From positions 1 through 64,000 of the forward strand of contig JBFLFY010000001.1 of the NCBI GenBank assembly GCA_041859875.1: 64,000 nucleotides of DNA, written 5' to 3'. This DNA is from Thermocaproicibacter sp041859875 (GTDB taxonomy: Bacteria > Bacillota > Clostridia > Oscillospirales > Acutalibacteraceae). The notes below the pieces were generated by a model. It was not told the DNA's origin. It made no database searches and was given only the letters and a program-made list of their open reading frames with translations. Each line of letters begins with the position of its first letter. Position 1 is the stretch's first letter. Positions 33,695 through 42,527 of this stretch are shown piece after piece. Position numbers and translations under genes: made by a program.

Positions 33695-34455
33695 TGATGA
33701 ACCGCGTTTCCGGGCAAAATGACCTTTTGAAAGCGCGAGTGGCCGACGCAGTCAGGTTGGTGGAAAACGGCGGCCAGCCGCGTTTTGTTGGTTTTCTTGA
33801 TGAGCGGGAAGCAAAAATAGTTGCCCGCTTAGTGGAACATACCCCGCAGGAGCATCTTCTGCTTTGGGGAGGGTTCTCTGAAGCGGAACGCGTCATCTTC
33901 GGCGCATTCCCAGATTTTTCAGCTCCAGATCCAGCTGCATTTCCGATTTCTGCATTTACCGTTTCGTTCCGAAAGCAGGACACTCTGACGCACCGTGATT
34001 TTCTTGGTGCACTGCTTCATGCGGGGATAGAACGCCCTTCGCTTGGCGATATTCTTGTAGAGCCAGGCCGTGCCGTCGTTTTTTGCCGCCGTGAAATTTC
34101 CACCTTTCTTCTTACACAGGTTGAAAAGATTGGCGGAGTTGGAGTCCATATTTCGGAAGGATGCCAGTTGCCATTGCCTGCGGCACACCATTTTGCTGAG
34201 TTTTCGGCAGTTGTTGCTTCCGCAAGGCTCGATTGCCTGACGGCGGCAGCTGTAGGGATAAGCCGCGAGAAGGCGGCGCAGATGATACGCGCACAGTTGG
34301 TGGAAGTTAATCATGAACTTGTTTCGTTGCCAGCGGCGGAAATGCGTGAGGGCGACATTCTTTCTGTTCATGGAAAAGGCCGCTTCATCTTTGACCGCCT
34401 CGGTCCTTTCACAAAAAAAGGCAGATTAAGTATAGCTGGGAGAAAATTTGTTTAG
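33694..34455 (+). CDS. ylmH: YlmH-like S4-domain RNA-binding protein
   Basis: A 253-residue protein: N-terminal YlmH region (FVGFLDEREAKIVARL ... HRDFLGALLHAGIERPSLGD) and a C-terminal S4 domain from about 180 (LDCLTAAAVGISREKAAQMI, then VNHELV). Bacillus YlmH clears stalled nascent chains from ribosomes and is linked to division by its operon. It starts in the sepF stop (either of two adjacent ATG codons, 33694 or 33697). Next is divIVA, 15 bp on. No ylmG was found between sepF and ylmH, unlike Bacillus. Confidence 0.92.
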   Translation: MMNRVSGQNDLLKARVADAVRLVENGGQPRFVGFLDEREAKIVARLVEHTPQEHLLLWGGFSEAERVIFGAFPDFSAPDPAAFPISAFTVSFRKQDTLTHRDFLGALLHAGIERPSLGDILVEPGRAVVFCRREISTFLLTQVEKIGGVGVHISEGCQLPLPAAHHFAEFSAVVASARLDCLTAAAVGISREKAAQMIRAQLVEVNHELVSLPAAEMREGDILSVHGKGRFIFDRLGPFTKKGRLSIAGRKFV

Positions 34456-34470
34456 CGGGGTGAATTACTT

Positions 34471-35556
34471 ATGCTTACTTTGAACGACATTATTAATGCT
34501 GGTTTTCGCAAATCCGGTTTTTCCGGTTACCGTATGGACGATGTGGATGCTTTTATTGACCGTGTGAAGGAGTCTTATGAAGAACTGCTGAAAAAGACTT
34601 CGGATACGGAAGCAAGTCTGGAAAAACTTCGTGCGGATGGGCTGCAGAACGCTGAAAAAGTTAGAGATTTATCGCAGAAACTTGAAGTGTTCCGTTCGCA
34701 GGAAGATGAGATTAAGGATGCACTTATCAGTGCGAAAAAAGCCAGTGAGACTTCAAAAAAAGAGGCACAGCTTGCGGCCAATTCCATTTTGCAAGAGGCT
34801 CAGTTAAAAGCTGACAGCGCCGTAAAGCAGGCTTCACAGCAAGAGGAAAGCATTCTGAAAGAGGCCAGCCAGAAGGCACAGGCTATTGTTCTGGATGCCA
34901 AGGCAAAAGCCAACAATCTTGTTTCCGACACGAGCCGTCAGATCATTGAGCAGAAGCAGGAGCAGGAACAGCTGGTAAATGCTGCGGCTGAGTTCCGTGA
35001 AAAACTGCTGAGCCTTTACAAAGAGCATCTTACGCTGATTAACCAGCTTCCACATAAAAAGTCTTTGCCAAAGACGAAGCTTACAGACAGCACAGAAGAG
35101 AATGCGGCAAATGATGCCCCAAAAGCTTTGGAAACAGCGGCTCACAGCGATGATGTTCCGCCTGCCCCACAGGGGGGAAAAGTGCGCTCTGCCATTCAGC
35201 CGGATTTGGGTGAACCGGTTCGTTCCGCGATTCAGCCGAATCTGGACGGAAAGGTTCCTTTTGACGGTGACTTGAATCAAACCGGCAAAGCAGCTGCAGC
35301 CGAGCAACAGCCGGAGACTGCTGCGAACATTCCTTTCAGCGTTCAGCCGAATGCGGATGAAGAAAGTGCTGAAAGTCCGAAAGGAAAGTCCCCCAGTGTG
35401 CCAGCCGAACCAGCTGCGGACGATGATGACATTGTTCCGGAGCCGGAAAGTGCAATTTACAATTCCATTCCGCAGGAGCCGCGCCCAACACCGCCTCAGA
35501 CACTCGATGGTTCTGATGATGGACGGCAGCCCACTATTTCGAATTTTGACAATTAA
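34471..35556 (+). CDS. divIVA: DivIVA domain protein with long C-terminal tail
   Basis: Curvature-sensing scaffold at poles and septa. The N-terminal membrane-binding domain (FRKSGFSGYRMDDVDAFIDR, about 12-31) is intact and leads to a coiled coil from about 34 to 175, with Ala/Gln/Lys-rich heptads. The C-terminal 180 residues are low-complexity and acidic, with three copies of a short motif (RSAIQPDLG, RSAIQPNLD, FSVQPNADE). At 361 residues it is about twice the Bacillus protein. It follows ylmH and precedes ileS by 40 bp. Confidence 0.92.
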   Translation: MLTLNDIINAGFRKSGFSGYRMDDVDAFIDRVKESYEELLKKTSDTEASLEKLRADGLQNAEKVRDLSQKLEVFRSQEDEIKDALISAKKASETSKKEAQLAANSILQEAQLKADSAVKQASQQEESILKEASQKAQAIVLDAKAKANNLVSDTSRQIIEQKQEQEQLVNAAAEFREKLLSLYKEHLTLINQLPHKKSLPKTKLTDSTEENAANDAPKALETAAHSDDVPPAPQGGKVRSAIQPDLGEPVRSAIQPNLDGKVPFDGDLNQTGKAAAAEQQPETAANIPFSVQPNADEESAESPKGKSPSVPAEPAADDDDIVPEPESAIYNSIPQEPRPTPPQTLDGSDDGRQPTISNFDN

Positions 35557-35596
35557 TGCTGACCCTGCGACAACATCTTAGAGGAGAGAGAAACTG

Positions 35597-38392
35597 ATGG
35601 ATTATAAAAGTACCTTGAATCTGCCAAAAACCGATTTCCCCATGCAGGCTGGTTTACCAAAGCATGAGCCGGAAATGCTGAAAGCATGGCAGGACGAAGA
35701 AGTCTATGAAAATTTAATGAAGAAAAACGAAGGCAGGCCCCTTTATGTTCTGCATGACGGCCCGCCATATGCGAACGGAAATATCCATCTTGGAACCGCT
35801 CTCAATAAGGTGCTGAAAGATATTATCGTTCGGTACCGGAACATGTCCGGCTTTCAGGCTCCGTATGTACCAGGCTGGGATACGCATGGCCTCCCGACGG
35901 AACTGAAAGCCCGCAAAAAAGCCGGTGTTGAAAATTCTACCACAATTTCCGACATTGAGCTTCGCAAAATCTGCCGCGAATTTGCCCTTGGCTACTTGAA
36001 TGACCAGAGAGAGGAGTTCATGCGCCTTGGCGGCATTGGTGACTGGCAGCATCCTTACGTCACGCTGACTCACGATTTCGAAGCAAAACAGGTTGAAATT
36101 TTTTCCGAGATGGCACAGAAAGGTCTTATCTACAAAGGCCTGAAGCCGGTTTACTGGTGCCCATCCTGCGAAACAGCACTTGCTGAAGCAGAAATTGAGT
36201 ACAGCAATGATCCCTGCGACTCCATTTATGTAAAATTCCGTGTTACCGATGACAAGGGCGTTTTCTCAGCAAAAGGAATTAACCCGAATCAGGTTTTCTT
36301 CGTAATCTGGACGACAACCACTTGGACGATGCCGGCAAACGTTGCTATCTGTCTTGGCCCTGAGTTTGAGTATTCTCTGATTCAGTGCGGCGACGAGTAT
36401 TACGTTATGGCGACAGCCTTATATGAGGAAGCAATGAAGGCCGCCGAAAAGACGGACTACAAAGTCGTTGCAACGTTTAAAGGCTCCGAACTGGAGTATA
36501 TTAAGACGGCACATCCGTTCCTGGACCGCACATCGCTTATTATCCTGGGCGACCATGTAACATTGGAAAGCGGCACGGGCTGCGTCCATACCGCACCGGG
36601 ACACGGCGTTGACGACTACAATGTCTGCCATGACCATTACCCAGAGCTTCCGATTATTGTTCCGGTTGACGCGCACGGCAGAATGACGGACGAAGCCGGA
36701 AAGCAATTCAGCGGCCTTACAACAGCGGAAGCCAACAAGGCAATTCTGAAGCATCTGGATGAAATTGGCGCACTGTTTGCCGTTAAGCATATTGTTCACC
36801 AGTACCCGCATTGCTGGCGCTGCAAAAAGCCGGTTTTGTTCCGTGCAACAGAACAATGGTTCTGTTCTGTAGACGCTATTAAAGATAAGGCAGTGGAGGA
36901 AATCAACAAGGTTCAGTGGGTTCCGGCCTGGGGACGTGAACGCATTACTTCCATGGTGCGCGAACGCAATGACTGGTGCATTTCGCGTCAGCGCCGCTGG
37001 GGTGTGCCGATTCCGATTTTCTATTGCAAAGACTGCGGCGAACCGCTGATTTCCAAAGAAGCGATGGCAGCTGTTTCCAAGCTGTTTGCTAAAGAAGGCT
37101 CCGATTCCTGGTATACCCGGAAGGTTGAAGAAATTCTGCCGGCGGGTACCAAATGCCCAAAGTGCGGCTGCACCGAATTCACCAAAGAGCACGATATTAT
37201 GGACGTCTGGTTCGATTCCGGCTGTTCGCATGCTGCTGTTGCAGACCAGAGACCGGAACTCCATTGGCCGGCTGACCTGTACCTGGAAGGTGCTGATCAG
37301 TACCGCGGCTGGTTCCAGTCTTCTCTGCTTACTTCTGTGGCATGGCGCGGGAAAGCACCGTATAAGGCAGTCGTTACCCACGGCTGGGTTGTAGACGGCG
37401 AAGGCCGTAAAATGTCGAAATCGCTTGGAAACGGAATTGACCCTTCCGAAGTTGTCAACAAATACGGTGCGGATATTCTTCGCCTGTGGGTTGCATCTTC
37501 CGACTATCATGCGGACATCCGCATTTCGCCGGCAATTCTGAAACAGCTTTCCGATGCTTACCGTAAGATTCGTAATACCGCACGCTTCATGCTGGGCAAC
37601 CTTTCAGATTTTAACCCGGATACCGATATGGTTCCGTCCGAAAAGCTGGAGCCGCTTGACCGTTGGGCGCTGAACCGTTTCAACGGGTTGATTGCGGAGT
37701 GCGACAAGGGTTACGAGTCGTTTGAATTCCACGAATCCTGCCATGCAATTCATAATTTCTGCGTGGTGGATATGTCAAGTTTCTACCTTGATGTTTTAAA
37801 GGACCGCCTGTATGTGGAAAAGCCCGAAAGCGAAACACGCCGTGCGGCTCAGACTGCCATGTTCCTGATTCTTGATGGTATGGCGCGTCTTGTTACGCCA
37901 ATTCTGGCATTTACTTCGGATGAAATCTGGAGGAGTATGCCGCACACGAAAGAGGAAGATGCACGCCGTGTTATTTATAACGACATGCCAAAGCCGGTAA
38001 AAGTTGATGCCGACGCCTCTTTTGTTGCACAGTGGGACAAGATTCATCTTCTGCGCAACGATGTTAAGAAAGCGCTGGAGATTGCCCGTAAAGAAAAGAC
38101 TATTGGCTCTTCCTTAGATGCAAAAGTAGAACTGCACTGCACCGGTGAGCTTTACAGTTTTGTAAAATCTGTTGAAAGCGTTCTACCGGCTATTCTGATT
38201 GTTTCGCAGGTCGAAACAACGGAAGGCGGGCAAGGCACTTTCAAAGGCGAGGAACTTGCGGATCTTTCCGTAACGGTTTCGCACGCCGAAGGCGAAAAAT
38301 GTGCGCGCTGCTGGAGTTACAGCCACACGGTAGGAAGCGATCCGGATCACCCGGATGTTTGCGCCCGCTGTGCGGAAATCCTGAAGAAATAA
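35597..38392 (+). CDS. ileS: Isoleucyl-tRNA synthetase
   Basis: Class I synthetase, 931 residues. The HIGH box reads GNIHLG in DGPPYANGNIHLGTALNK, the KMSKS loop is KMSKSLGNGIDP, and the editing CP1 domain contains TWTMPANVAIC. The C-terminal zinc finger CARCWSYSHTVG ... CARC is present, as in the bacterial type. Unlike alaS and pheST in this window it has no T-box leader: only 40 nt separate it from divIVA, with GAGGAGAG upstream of the ATG. Confidence 0.98.
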   Translation: MDYKSTLNLPKTDFPMQAGLPKHEPEMLKAWQDEEVYENLMKKNEGRPLYVLHDGPPYANGNIHLGTALNKVLKDIIVRYRNMSGFQAPYVPGWDTHGLPTELKARKKAGVENSTTISDIELRKICREFALGYLNDQREEFMRLGGIGDWQHPYVTLTHDFEAKQVEIFSEMAQKGLIYKGLKPVYWCPSCETALAEAEIEYSNDPCDSIYVKFRVTDDKGVFSAKGINPNQVFFVIWTTTTWTMPANVAICLGPEFEYSLIQCGDEYYVMATALYEEAMKAAEKTDYKVVATFKGSELEYIKTAHPFLDRTSLIILGDHVTLESGTGCVHTAPGHGVDDYNVCHDHYPELPIIVPVDAHGRMTDEAGKQFSGLTTAEANKAILKHLDEIGALFAVKHIVHQYPHCWRCKKPVLFRATEQWFCSVDAIKDKAVEEINKVQWVPAWGRERITSMVRERNDWCISRQRRWGVPIPIFYCKDCGEPLISKEAMAAVSKLFAKEGSDSWYTRKVEEILPAGTKCPKCGCTEFTKEHDIMDVWFDSGCSHAAVADQRPELHWPADLYLEGADQYRGWFQSSLLTSVAWRGKAPYKAVVTHGWVVDGEGRKMSKSLGNGIDPSEVVNKYGADILRLWVASSDYHADIRISPAILKQLSDAYRKIRNTARFMLGNLSDFNPDTDMVPSEKLEPLDRWALNRFNGLIAECDKGYESFEFHESCHAIHNFCVVDMSSFYLDVLKDRLYVEKPESETRRAAQTAMFLILDGMARLVTPILAFTSDEIWRSMPHTKEEDARRVIYNDMPKPVKVDADASFVAQWDKIHLLRNDVKKALEIARKEKTIGSSLDAKVELHCTGELYSFVKSVESVLPAILIVSQVETTEGGQGTFKGEELADLSVTVSHAEGEKCARCWSYSHTVGSDPDHPDVCARCAEILKK

Positions 38393-38397
38393 TCGGC

Positions 38398-38423
38398 GGG
38401 GGAGGACTTAACGGTCCTCCCCC
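38398..38423 (+). terminator. Hairpin after ileS (weak terminator)
   Basis: A perfect 10-bp G/C stem GGGGGAGGAC/GTCCTCCCCC with a 6-nt loop lies 5 bp after the stop. Only ATTTC follows, so termination may be partial and lspA could still be read. Confidence 0.6.
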
Positions 38424-38456
38424 ATTTCAAAAGAAAAGATCGGAGAAGGTGTTCCT

Positions 38457-38933
38457 TTGGCTTTTGTAGCATTGCTGCTTTCCCTGCTGTTTGCCGCGGC
38501 TGACCAACTGTTTAAATTTTTGGTTGTGCGCGACATCAAGCCGGTGGGCTCCAAAACAATTTTTAATGGATTCTTAAGCTTTGACTATACCGAAAATACC
38601 GGCGCGGCTTTCAGTATGATGCAGGGAGGCCGGTGGATTTTCATTGGCATCACCACGGTTATCTGTATCCTTTTGATTATATCGATGTTCTGTTATTCCG
38701 GGCACGAATTCTTTTCGTGGGCTGCTTCGGTCCTGATTGTCGGCGGTGGCATTGGAAATATGATTGACCGGGTTCTGCATGGTTACGTTGTGGACTACAT
38801 CCATATTTCATTTTTCCCGGCAATCTTTAATTTTGGTGACTGCTGTGTGACGATTGGTGCGCTGTTCCTGATTCTCCATGTGCTGTTTTTCACGGGGAAT
38901 GACAAGACGGAGCGGGTAATGCGGACAAAATAG
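38457..38933 (+). CDS. lspA: Lipoprotein signal peptidase
   Basis: Aspartic protease in the membrane that removes lipoprotein signal peptides, such as those of LivK and the 53.7 kb lipoprotein. The 158 residues have four helices; the family motifs are NTGAAFSM, GGGIGNMIDRV with the following VVDYI (one catalytic Asp) and FNFGDCC (second catalytic Asp). Start TTG at 38457 with GAGAAGG 7 bp upstream. RluD-type gene follows after 1 bp, the common lspA-rluD order. Confidence 0.95.
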   Translation: MAFVALLLSLLFAAADQLFKFLVVRDIKPVGSKTIFNGFLSFDYTENTGAAFSMMQGGRWIFIGITTVICILLIISMFCYSGHEFFSWAASVLIVGGGIGNMIDRVLHGYVVDYIHISFFPAIFNFGDCCVTIGALFLILHVLFFTGNDKTERVMRTK

Positions 38934-38934
38934 T

Positions 38935-39852
38935 ATGAATCGTATTACGCTGAATGTACAGGAGCCGGATGCAAATGTCCGGCTTGACAAATACATTGGG
39001 GAACATGGAGAAGGCCTCACACGTTCTGCAGCTGAAAAGCTTATTGCGCAGGGCGGCGTTTCTGTAAACGGAAAGCAGCAGCAAAAAAGCTGCCGCTGCG
39101 CCGCCGGCGACGTGATCGAGGTTCTTGTGCCGGATCCCGTGCCGCTTACCGTAAAGCCGGAGCCTATTCCGCTTGTCATTCCTTATGAGGATGACGACCT
39201 GCTTGTTGTCAACAAGCCGAAGGGCATGGTGGTCCATCCGGCGCCCGGCCATGCGGACGGCACACTGGTCAATGCCCTGCTGGCTCACTGTGGAAGTTCG
39301 CTTTCCGGCATTAACGGCGTTATGCGCCCCGGTATTGTGCATCGTATTGACAAAGACACAAGCGGCCTGCTGATTGTTGCGAAGAACGATTTTGCGCACC
39401 GCAGCCTTGCCGCACAGATTAAGGTGCATAGCTTTACCCGCATTTATGAGGCTGTCGTAATAGGAAACCTGAAAGATGATGCGGGCACGGTAGATGCACC
39501 CATTGGCCGTCATCCGACGGAACGAAAAAAGATGGCGGTAACAGAAAAGAATTCCCGCCGTGCCGTTACGCATTACGAAGTCGTGAAGCGCTATAAAGGC
39601 TACACACAGGTTCGCCTGAAGCTGGACACGGGGCGCACCCACCAAATCCGCGTTCATATGGCTTACCTTGGCCATCCCGTCGCAGGTGATACGGTCTATG
39701 GCCCGAAAAAACCAGTTTCTGGCCTTGCCGGGCAGTGCCTTCATGCGCGTGTAATCGGTTTCCGCCATCCGCGTGACGGGCGTTATGTTGAAATTACAAG
39801 TGACCTTCCACAGTATTTTACGGATTTTCTTGCCCGCCTGACTCCGGCCTGA
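38935..39852 (+). CDS. RluD/RluA family pseudouridine synthase
   Basis: A 305-residue synthase: N-terminal S4 domain (RLDKYIGEHGEGLTRSAAEK) and catalytic domain with the motif HRIDKDTSGLLIVAKN, where the second-shell Asp is catalytic, and LDTGRTHQIRVHMAYLGHPV. It would modify 23S rRNA or tRNA uridines; RluD is the likeliest, from S4 presence and its lspA linkage. The start codon is 1 bp past the lspA stop. Confidence 0.93.
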   Translation: MNRITLNVQEPDANVRLDKYIGEHGEGLTRSAAEKLIAQGGVSVNGKQQQKSCRCAAGDVIEVLVPDPVPLTVKPEPIPLVIPYEDDDLLVVNKPKGMVVHPAPGHADGTLVNALLAHCGSSLSGINGVMRPGIVHRIDKDTSGLLIVAKNDFAHRSLAAQIKVHSFTRIYEAVVIGNLKDDAGTVDAPIGRHPTERKKMAVTEKNSRRAVTHYEVVKRYKGYTQVRLKLDTGRTHQIRVHMAYLGHPVAGDTVYGPKKPVSGLAGQCLHARVIGFRHPRDGRYVEITSDLPQYFTDFLARLTPA

Positions 39853-39873
39853 AATCCATGGAAGGCTGCTTTT

Positions 39874-40299
39874 ATGGAAGTGAGCAATTTGGAAGAGAAA
39901 CAGTCCCAGCAGATACGCTGTTTGGTAGTGCTGGCGGCTGTTCTCTGCGCTTTGCTGATTGGTTATAATGCGTTTTATGTTCCGGATGCGCCGCTTTCGG
40001 AACCGCAGGTTACGGCGGATGTCTCATCCCAGTCAGAAGCTTATGTGCCACACTCTGCCGGAACAGGCAGCTCAAAGTCCTCATCTTCAGCGAAAAGCGG
40101 AGGGAGAGTCAATATTAACACGGCGTCGGCTTCTCAGCTGAGCCAAAAGCTGCCGGGAATTGGCAACGGCATTGCCCAAAGAATTGTTTCGTACCGGGAG
40201 CAGCATGGTTTGTTCCGCTCTGTGGAGGACATCCGGAAGGTGCCCGGCATTGGAGAAAAAAAGTATGAGAAAATTAAGGGCTTGATTATGATTCAGTAA
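39874..40299 (+). CDS. ComEA-like helix-hairpin-helix DNA-binding protein
   Basis: A 141-residue protein with an N-terminal membrane helix (about 15-35), a Ser-rich linker (about 50-78) and a C-terminal double HhH (RVNINTASASQLSQKLPGIG and KVPGIGEKKYEKI). It lacks the SLBB domain of full ComEA. It would hold incoming DNA at the membrane in natural transformation, together with ComEC (18.9 kb), though it sits 20 kb away from it. The ATG is used with AAGGCTGC upstream, a poor ribosome site. Confidence 0.88.
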   Translation: MEVSNLEEKQSQQIRCLVVLAAVLCALLIGYNAFYVPDAPLSEPQVTADVSSQSEAYVPHSAGTGSSKSSSSAKSGGRVNINTASASQLSQKLPGIGNGIAQRIVSYREQHGLFRSVEDIRKVPGIGEKKYEKIKGLIMIQ

Positions 40300-40322
40300 G
40301 CCAGAAAAATATTTTACTCCCT

Positions 40323-40342
40323 GCAACTGGAAAAACAGTTGC
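40323..40342 (+). terminator. Hairpin after the comEA-like gene
   Basis: A 7-bp stem GCAACTG/CAGTTGC with a 6-nt loop, 24 bp past the stop; the 3' flank GTGTTTCCCGTTTTC is only weakly T-rich. Confidence 0.45.
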
Positions 40343-40367
40343 GTGTTTCCCGTTTTCATGATAAGAT
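40339..40367 (+). promoter_or_regulatory. Weak candidate promoter of the nfeD-SPFH pair
   Basis: TTGCGT (40339-40344), 17-bp spacer, TAAGAT (40362-40367). Both boxes have two mismatches and the -35 overlaps the preceding hairpin. Confidence 0.35.
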
Positions 40368-40404
40368 AAAACTACTTTTAGTCTAGGGAAAGGGGGAGAA
40401 CAGG

Positions 40405-40836
40405 ATGATATTTTATATCTGGCTCGGCGTTATTATCCTTGCGGCTCTTGCGGAGATGGCGACAACACAGCTCGTTTCCATCTGGTTTGCCGCAGGTGGC
40501 ATTGGCGCTTTGATTGCCTGCGCTGCAGGCGCTTCACTCCCTTTGCAGATTGCAGTTTTTGTCTTGATTACCGCGGTGACGCTTGCGTTTACCCGGCCGC
40601 TTGTTAAGAAGGCGCTCACGGTGCGGAAAACCAGTACGAACGCCGACCGCTATATTGGCAGAGTTGCAGTTGTTACAGTCGAAATCAACAATACCCTTGG
40701 TACCGGGCAGGTTAATGTGCTTGGCAGCATTTGGATGGCACGTTCTTCCGATGGTTCGATTATTCCCGTAGGGCAGCATGCTCTTGTAGAAGAAATCGAA
40801 GGGGTAAAATTGATTGTTCGTGCGCAAAATAACTGA
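40405..40836 (+). CDS. NfeD family membrane protein
   Basis: A 143-residue short NfeD: two to three membrane helices (about 2-20, 26-44, 47-65) and a C-terminal OB-fold domain (YIGRVAVVTVEINNTLGTGQ ... EGVKLIVR). NfeD proteins pair with SPFH/flotillin proteins in membrane quality control or microdomain formation. The SPFH gene follows by 24 bp. Ribosome site GGGGGAG is 6 bp upstream. Confidence 0.9.
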   Translation: MIFYIWLGVIILAALAEMATTQLVSIWFAAGGIGALIACAAGASLPLQIAVFVLITAVTLAFTRPLVKKALTVRKTSTNADRYIGRVAVVTVEINNTLGTGQVNVLGSIWMARSSDGSIIPVGQHALVEEIEGVKLIVRAQNN

Positions 40837-40859
40837 TGAATTGAGAGAGGGAGAAGATT

Positions 40860-41813
40860 ATGGACGCCTTTATTGTTTTCCTTGTGCTGTTAATCCTGAT
40901 TATTATACTCCTCATAGCCAATGTGAAAGTAGTTCCGCAGGCGCACGCCTTTGTTATTGAGCGCCTTGGCGCTTACCAGACTACTTGGAGCACCGGCCTG
41001 CATTTTAAACTGCCGTTTTTTGACCGCATCGCCAAAAAGGTTTCGCTCAAAGAACAGGTCATTGACTTTCCGCCGCAGCCTGTTATCACTAAAGATAATG
41101 TTACCATGCAGATTGACACGGTTGTTTATTTCCAGATTACGGATTCTAAACTTTATGCTTATGGTGTAGAGCGTCCGCTTTCTGCAATCGAAAACCTTTC
41201 CGCCACTACACTGCGTAACATCATTGGTGAGCTGGAGCTTGACCATACCCTCACTTCGCGCGATGTTATCAATGCTAAAATCCGCACCGTCCTTGATGAA
41301 GCGACGGATGCCTGGGGCATTAAGGTCAACCGTGTGGAGCTGAAAAATATTATTCCGCCGCGCGAGATTCAGGAATCCATGGAGAAACAGATGAAAGCCG
41401 AGCGGGAACGCCGTGCCCAGATCCTTACGGCGGAAGGCGAAAAGAGCAGCGCTATTCTGGTTGCCGAAGGACAAAAAGAGTCCAAAATTCTGCAGGCAGA
41501 GGCTGCAAAGGAAGCCAAAATCCGCGAAGCACAGGGCGAAGCGGAAGCTATCACATTGGTTCAGCAGGCTACAGCAAACAGTATTAAACTGTTAAATGAA
41601 GCAAACCCGACGGAAGCGGTGATTGCCTTGAGAAGCCTCGAAGCTTTCAGCAAAGCGGCAGACGGCAGGGCAACAAAGATTATTATCCCGTCGCAGATTC
41701 AGTCGCTGGCAGGTCTTGCTACATCTCTGAAAGAGCTTGTAGTGGACGATGTGAAACCGGAAGACAAACCTTTGAATCCTCAGAAGACCGGGCCGGATGG
41801 GCAGCAAAAGTAA
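40860..41813 (+). CDS. SPFH/Band 7 family protein (QmcA-like)
   Basis: A 317-residue membrane protein with an N-terminal hydrophobic anchor (about 3-20), the SPFH/Band 7 domain (VKVVPQAHAFVIERLGAYQT ... DNVTMQIDTVVYFQITD) and a coiled coil rich in Ala, Glu and Lys (about 175-235). Partner of the NfeD protein encoded just upstream; the pair would form a scaffold complex in the membrane. A strong terminator follows. Confidence 0.94.
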   Translation: MDAFIVFLVLLILIIILLIANVKVVPQAHAFVIERLGAYQTTWSTGLHFKLPFFDRIAKKVSLKEQVIDFPPQPVITKDNVTMQIDTVVYFQITDSKLYAYGVERPLSAIENLSATTLRNIIGELELDHTLTSRDVINAKIRTVLDEATDAWGIKVNRVELKNIIPPREIQESMEKQMKAERERRAQILTAEGEKSSAILVAEGQKESKILQAEAAKEAKIREAQGEAEAITLVQQATANSIKLLNEANPTEAVIALRSLEAFSKAADGRATKIIIPSQIQSLAGLATSLKELVVDDVKPEDKPLNPQKTGPDGQQK

Positions 41814-41815
41814 TG

Positions 41816-41855
41816 AAAAATCCGCAGATAGTGCAAAATTATCTGCGGATTTTTT
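41816..41855 (+). terminator. Terminator of the nfeD-SPFH pair
   Basis: A perfect 15-bp stem AAAAATCCGCAGATA/TATCTGCGGATTTTT with a 9-nt loop, ending in a T-run, just after the SPFH stop. Confidence 0.95.
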
Positions 41856-41907
41856 CATTTTTTCGTCACAGAACAGCGGGCAATATTTAGAACCCTTTTC
41901 ATCGCTG

Positions 41908-41950
41908 CAAAAAAGGAGCCGGTAAACGGGCTTTACGGGTTTCCTTTTTA
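41908..41950 (+). promoter_or_regulatory. Terminator-like hairpin in the purE leader
   Basis: AAAAAAGGAGCCGGTAAA folds onto TTTACGGGTTTCCTTTTT (loop CGGGC, one mismatch and one bulge), and the right arm ends in five T. It lies 50 bp after the SPFH terminator and about 48 bp before purE. It does not fit a purine riboswitch aptamer. It could be an attenuator of the pur operon or a second, bidirectional terminator. Confidence 0.55.
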
Positions 41951-41997
41951 TATTATTTCTGTATTCACAGCAAAAGAAAGCAGAGGAGAGAGATAAA

Positions 41998-42504
41998 ATG
42001 GCAGAGCACAAAAAGGTAGCCGTAATTATGGGAAGCGACAGCGATTTTCCGGTAGTTTCCGCTGCCGTAAAAGAACTGAAGTCTTTCGGCATCCCTGTAG
42101 AAACACATGTTATTTCAGCGCACAGAACACCGCGGGCCGCAGCAGAGTTTGCCGCTTCCGCAAAAGAGAAGGGCTTTGGCGTCATTATTGCTGCAGCAGG
42201 AATGGCCGCACATTTAGCGGGTTTTCTTGCGGCGGGAACAACCCTGCCGGTTATTGGAGTGCCAATGAAATCCGCAGCGCTGGAAGGCCTTGACGCATTG
42301 CTTGCCACCGTGCAGATGCCAAGCGGCATCCCGGTTGCAACTGTTGCGATAAACGGCGCGAAAAATGCAGCGGTTCTCGCAGCAGAGATATTAGCACTGA
42401 ACGATGCTTCCCTGGCAGAGAAGCTGGAAGCCATGAAGAAGCAGATGGCGGAAAAAGTCGCAGAAAAAGATACAGCCATTCAGAAGGAAGCCGAAAAACT
42501 CTGA
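41998..42504 (+). CDS. purE: 5-(carboxyamino)imidazole ribonucleotide mutase
   Basis: Converts N5-CAIR to CAIR in purine synthesis. The 168 residues have the class I PurE motifs GSDSDFPVVS (12-21), SAHRTPRAAAEF and AAAGMAAHLAG. The start has AGGAG 9 bp upstream. First gene of a purine block: purE, purM, purN, purO-like, AICAR transformylase, purD. The purK, purC, purF, purL and purB genes are not in the window. Confidence 0.96.
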   Translation: MAEHKKVAVIMGSDSDFPVVSAAVKELKSFGIPVETHVISAHRTPRAAAEFAASAKEKGFGVIIAAAGMAAHLAGFLAAGTTLPVIGVPMKSAALEGLDALLATVQMPSGIPVATVAINGAKNAAVLAAEILALNDASLAEKLEAMKKQMAEKVAEKDTAIQKEAEKL

Positions 42505-42527
42505 AAATCAAAACGGAGGGAAAACAC

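Noticed and set aside
36419..37510. 363-codon open frame on the minus strand inside ileS
   Set aside because: Shadow of ileS with no supporting signals.
41856..41997. Purine (guanine/adenine) riboswitch before purE
   Set aside because: The leader is short and lacks the three-way junction pattern and conserved loop-loop sequences; only a terminator-like hairpin is present.
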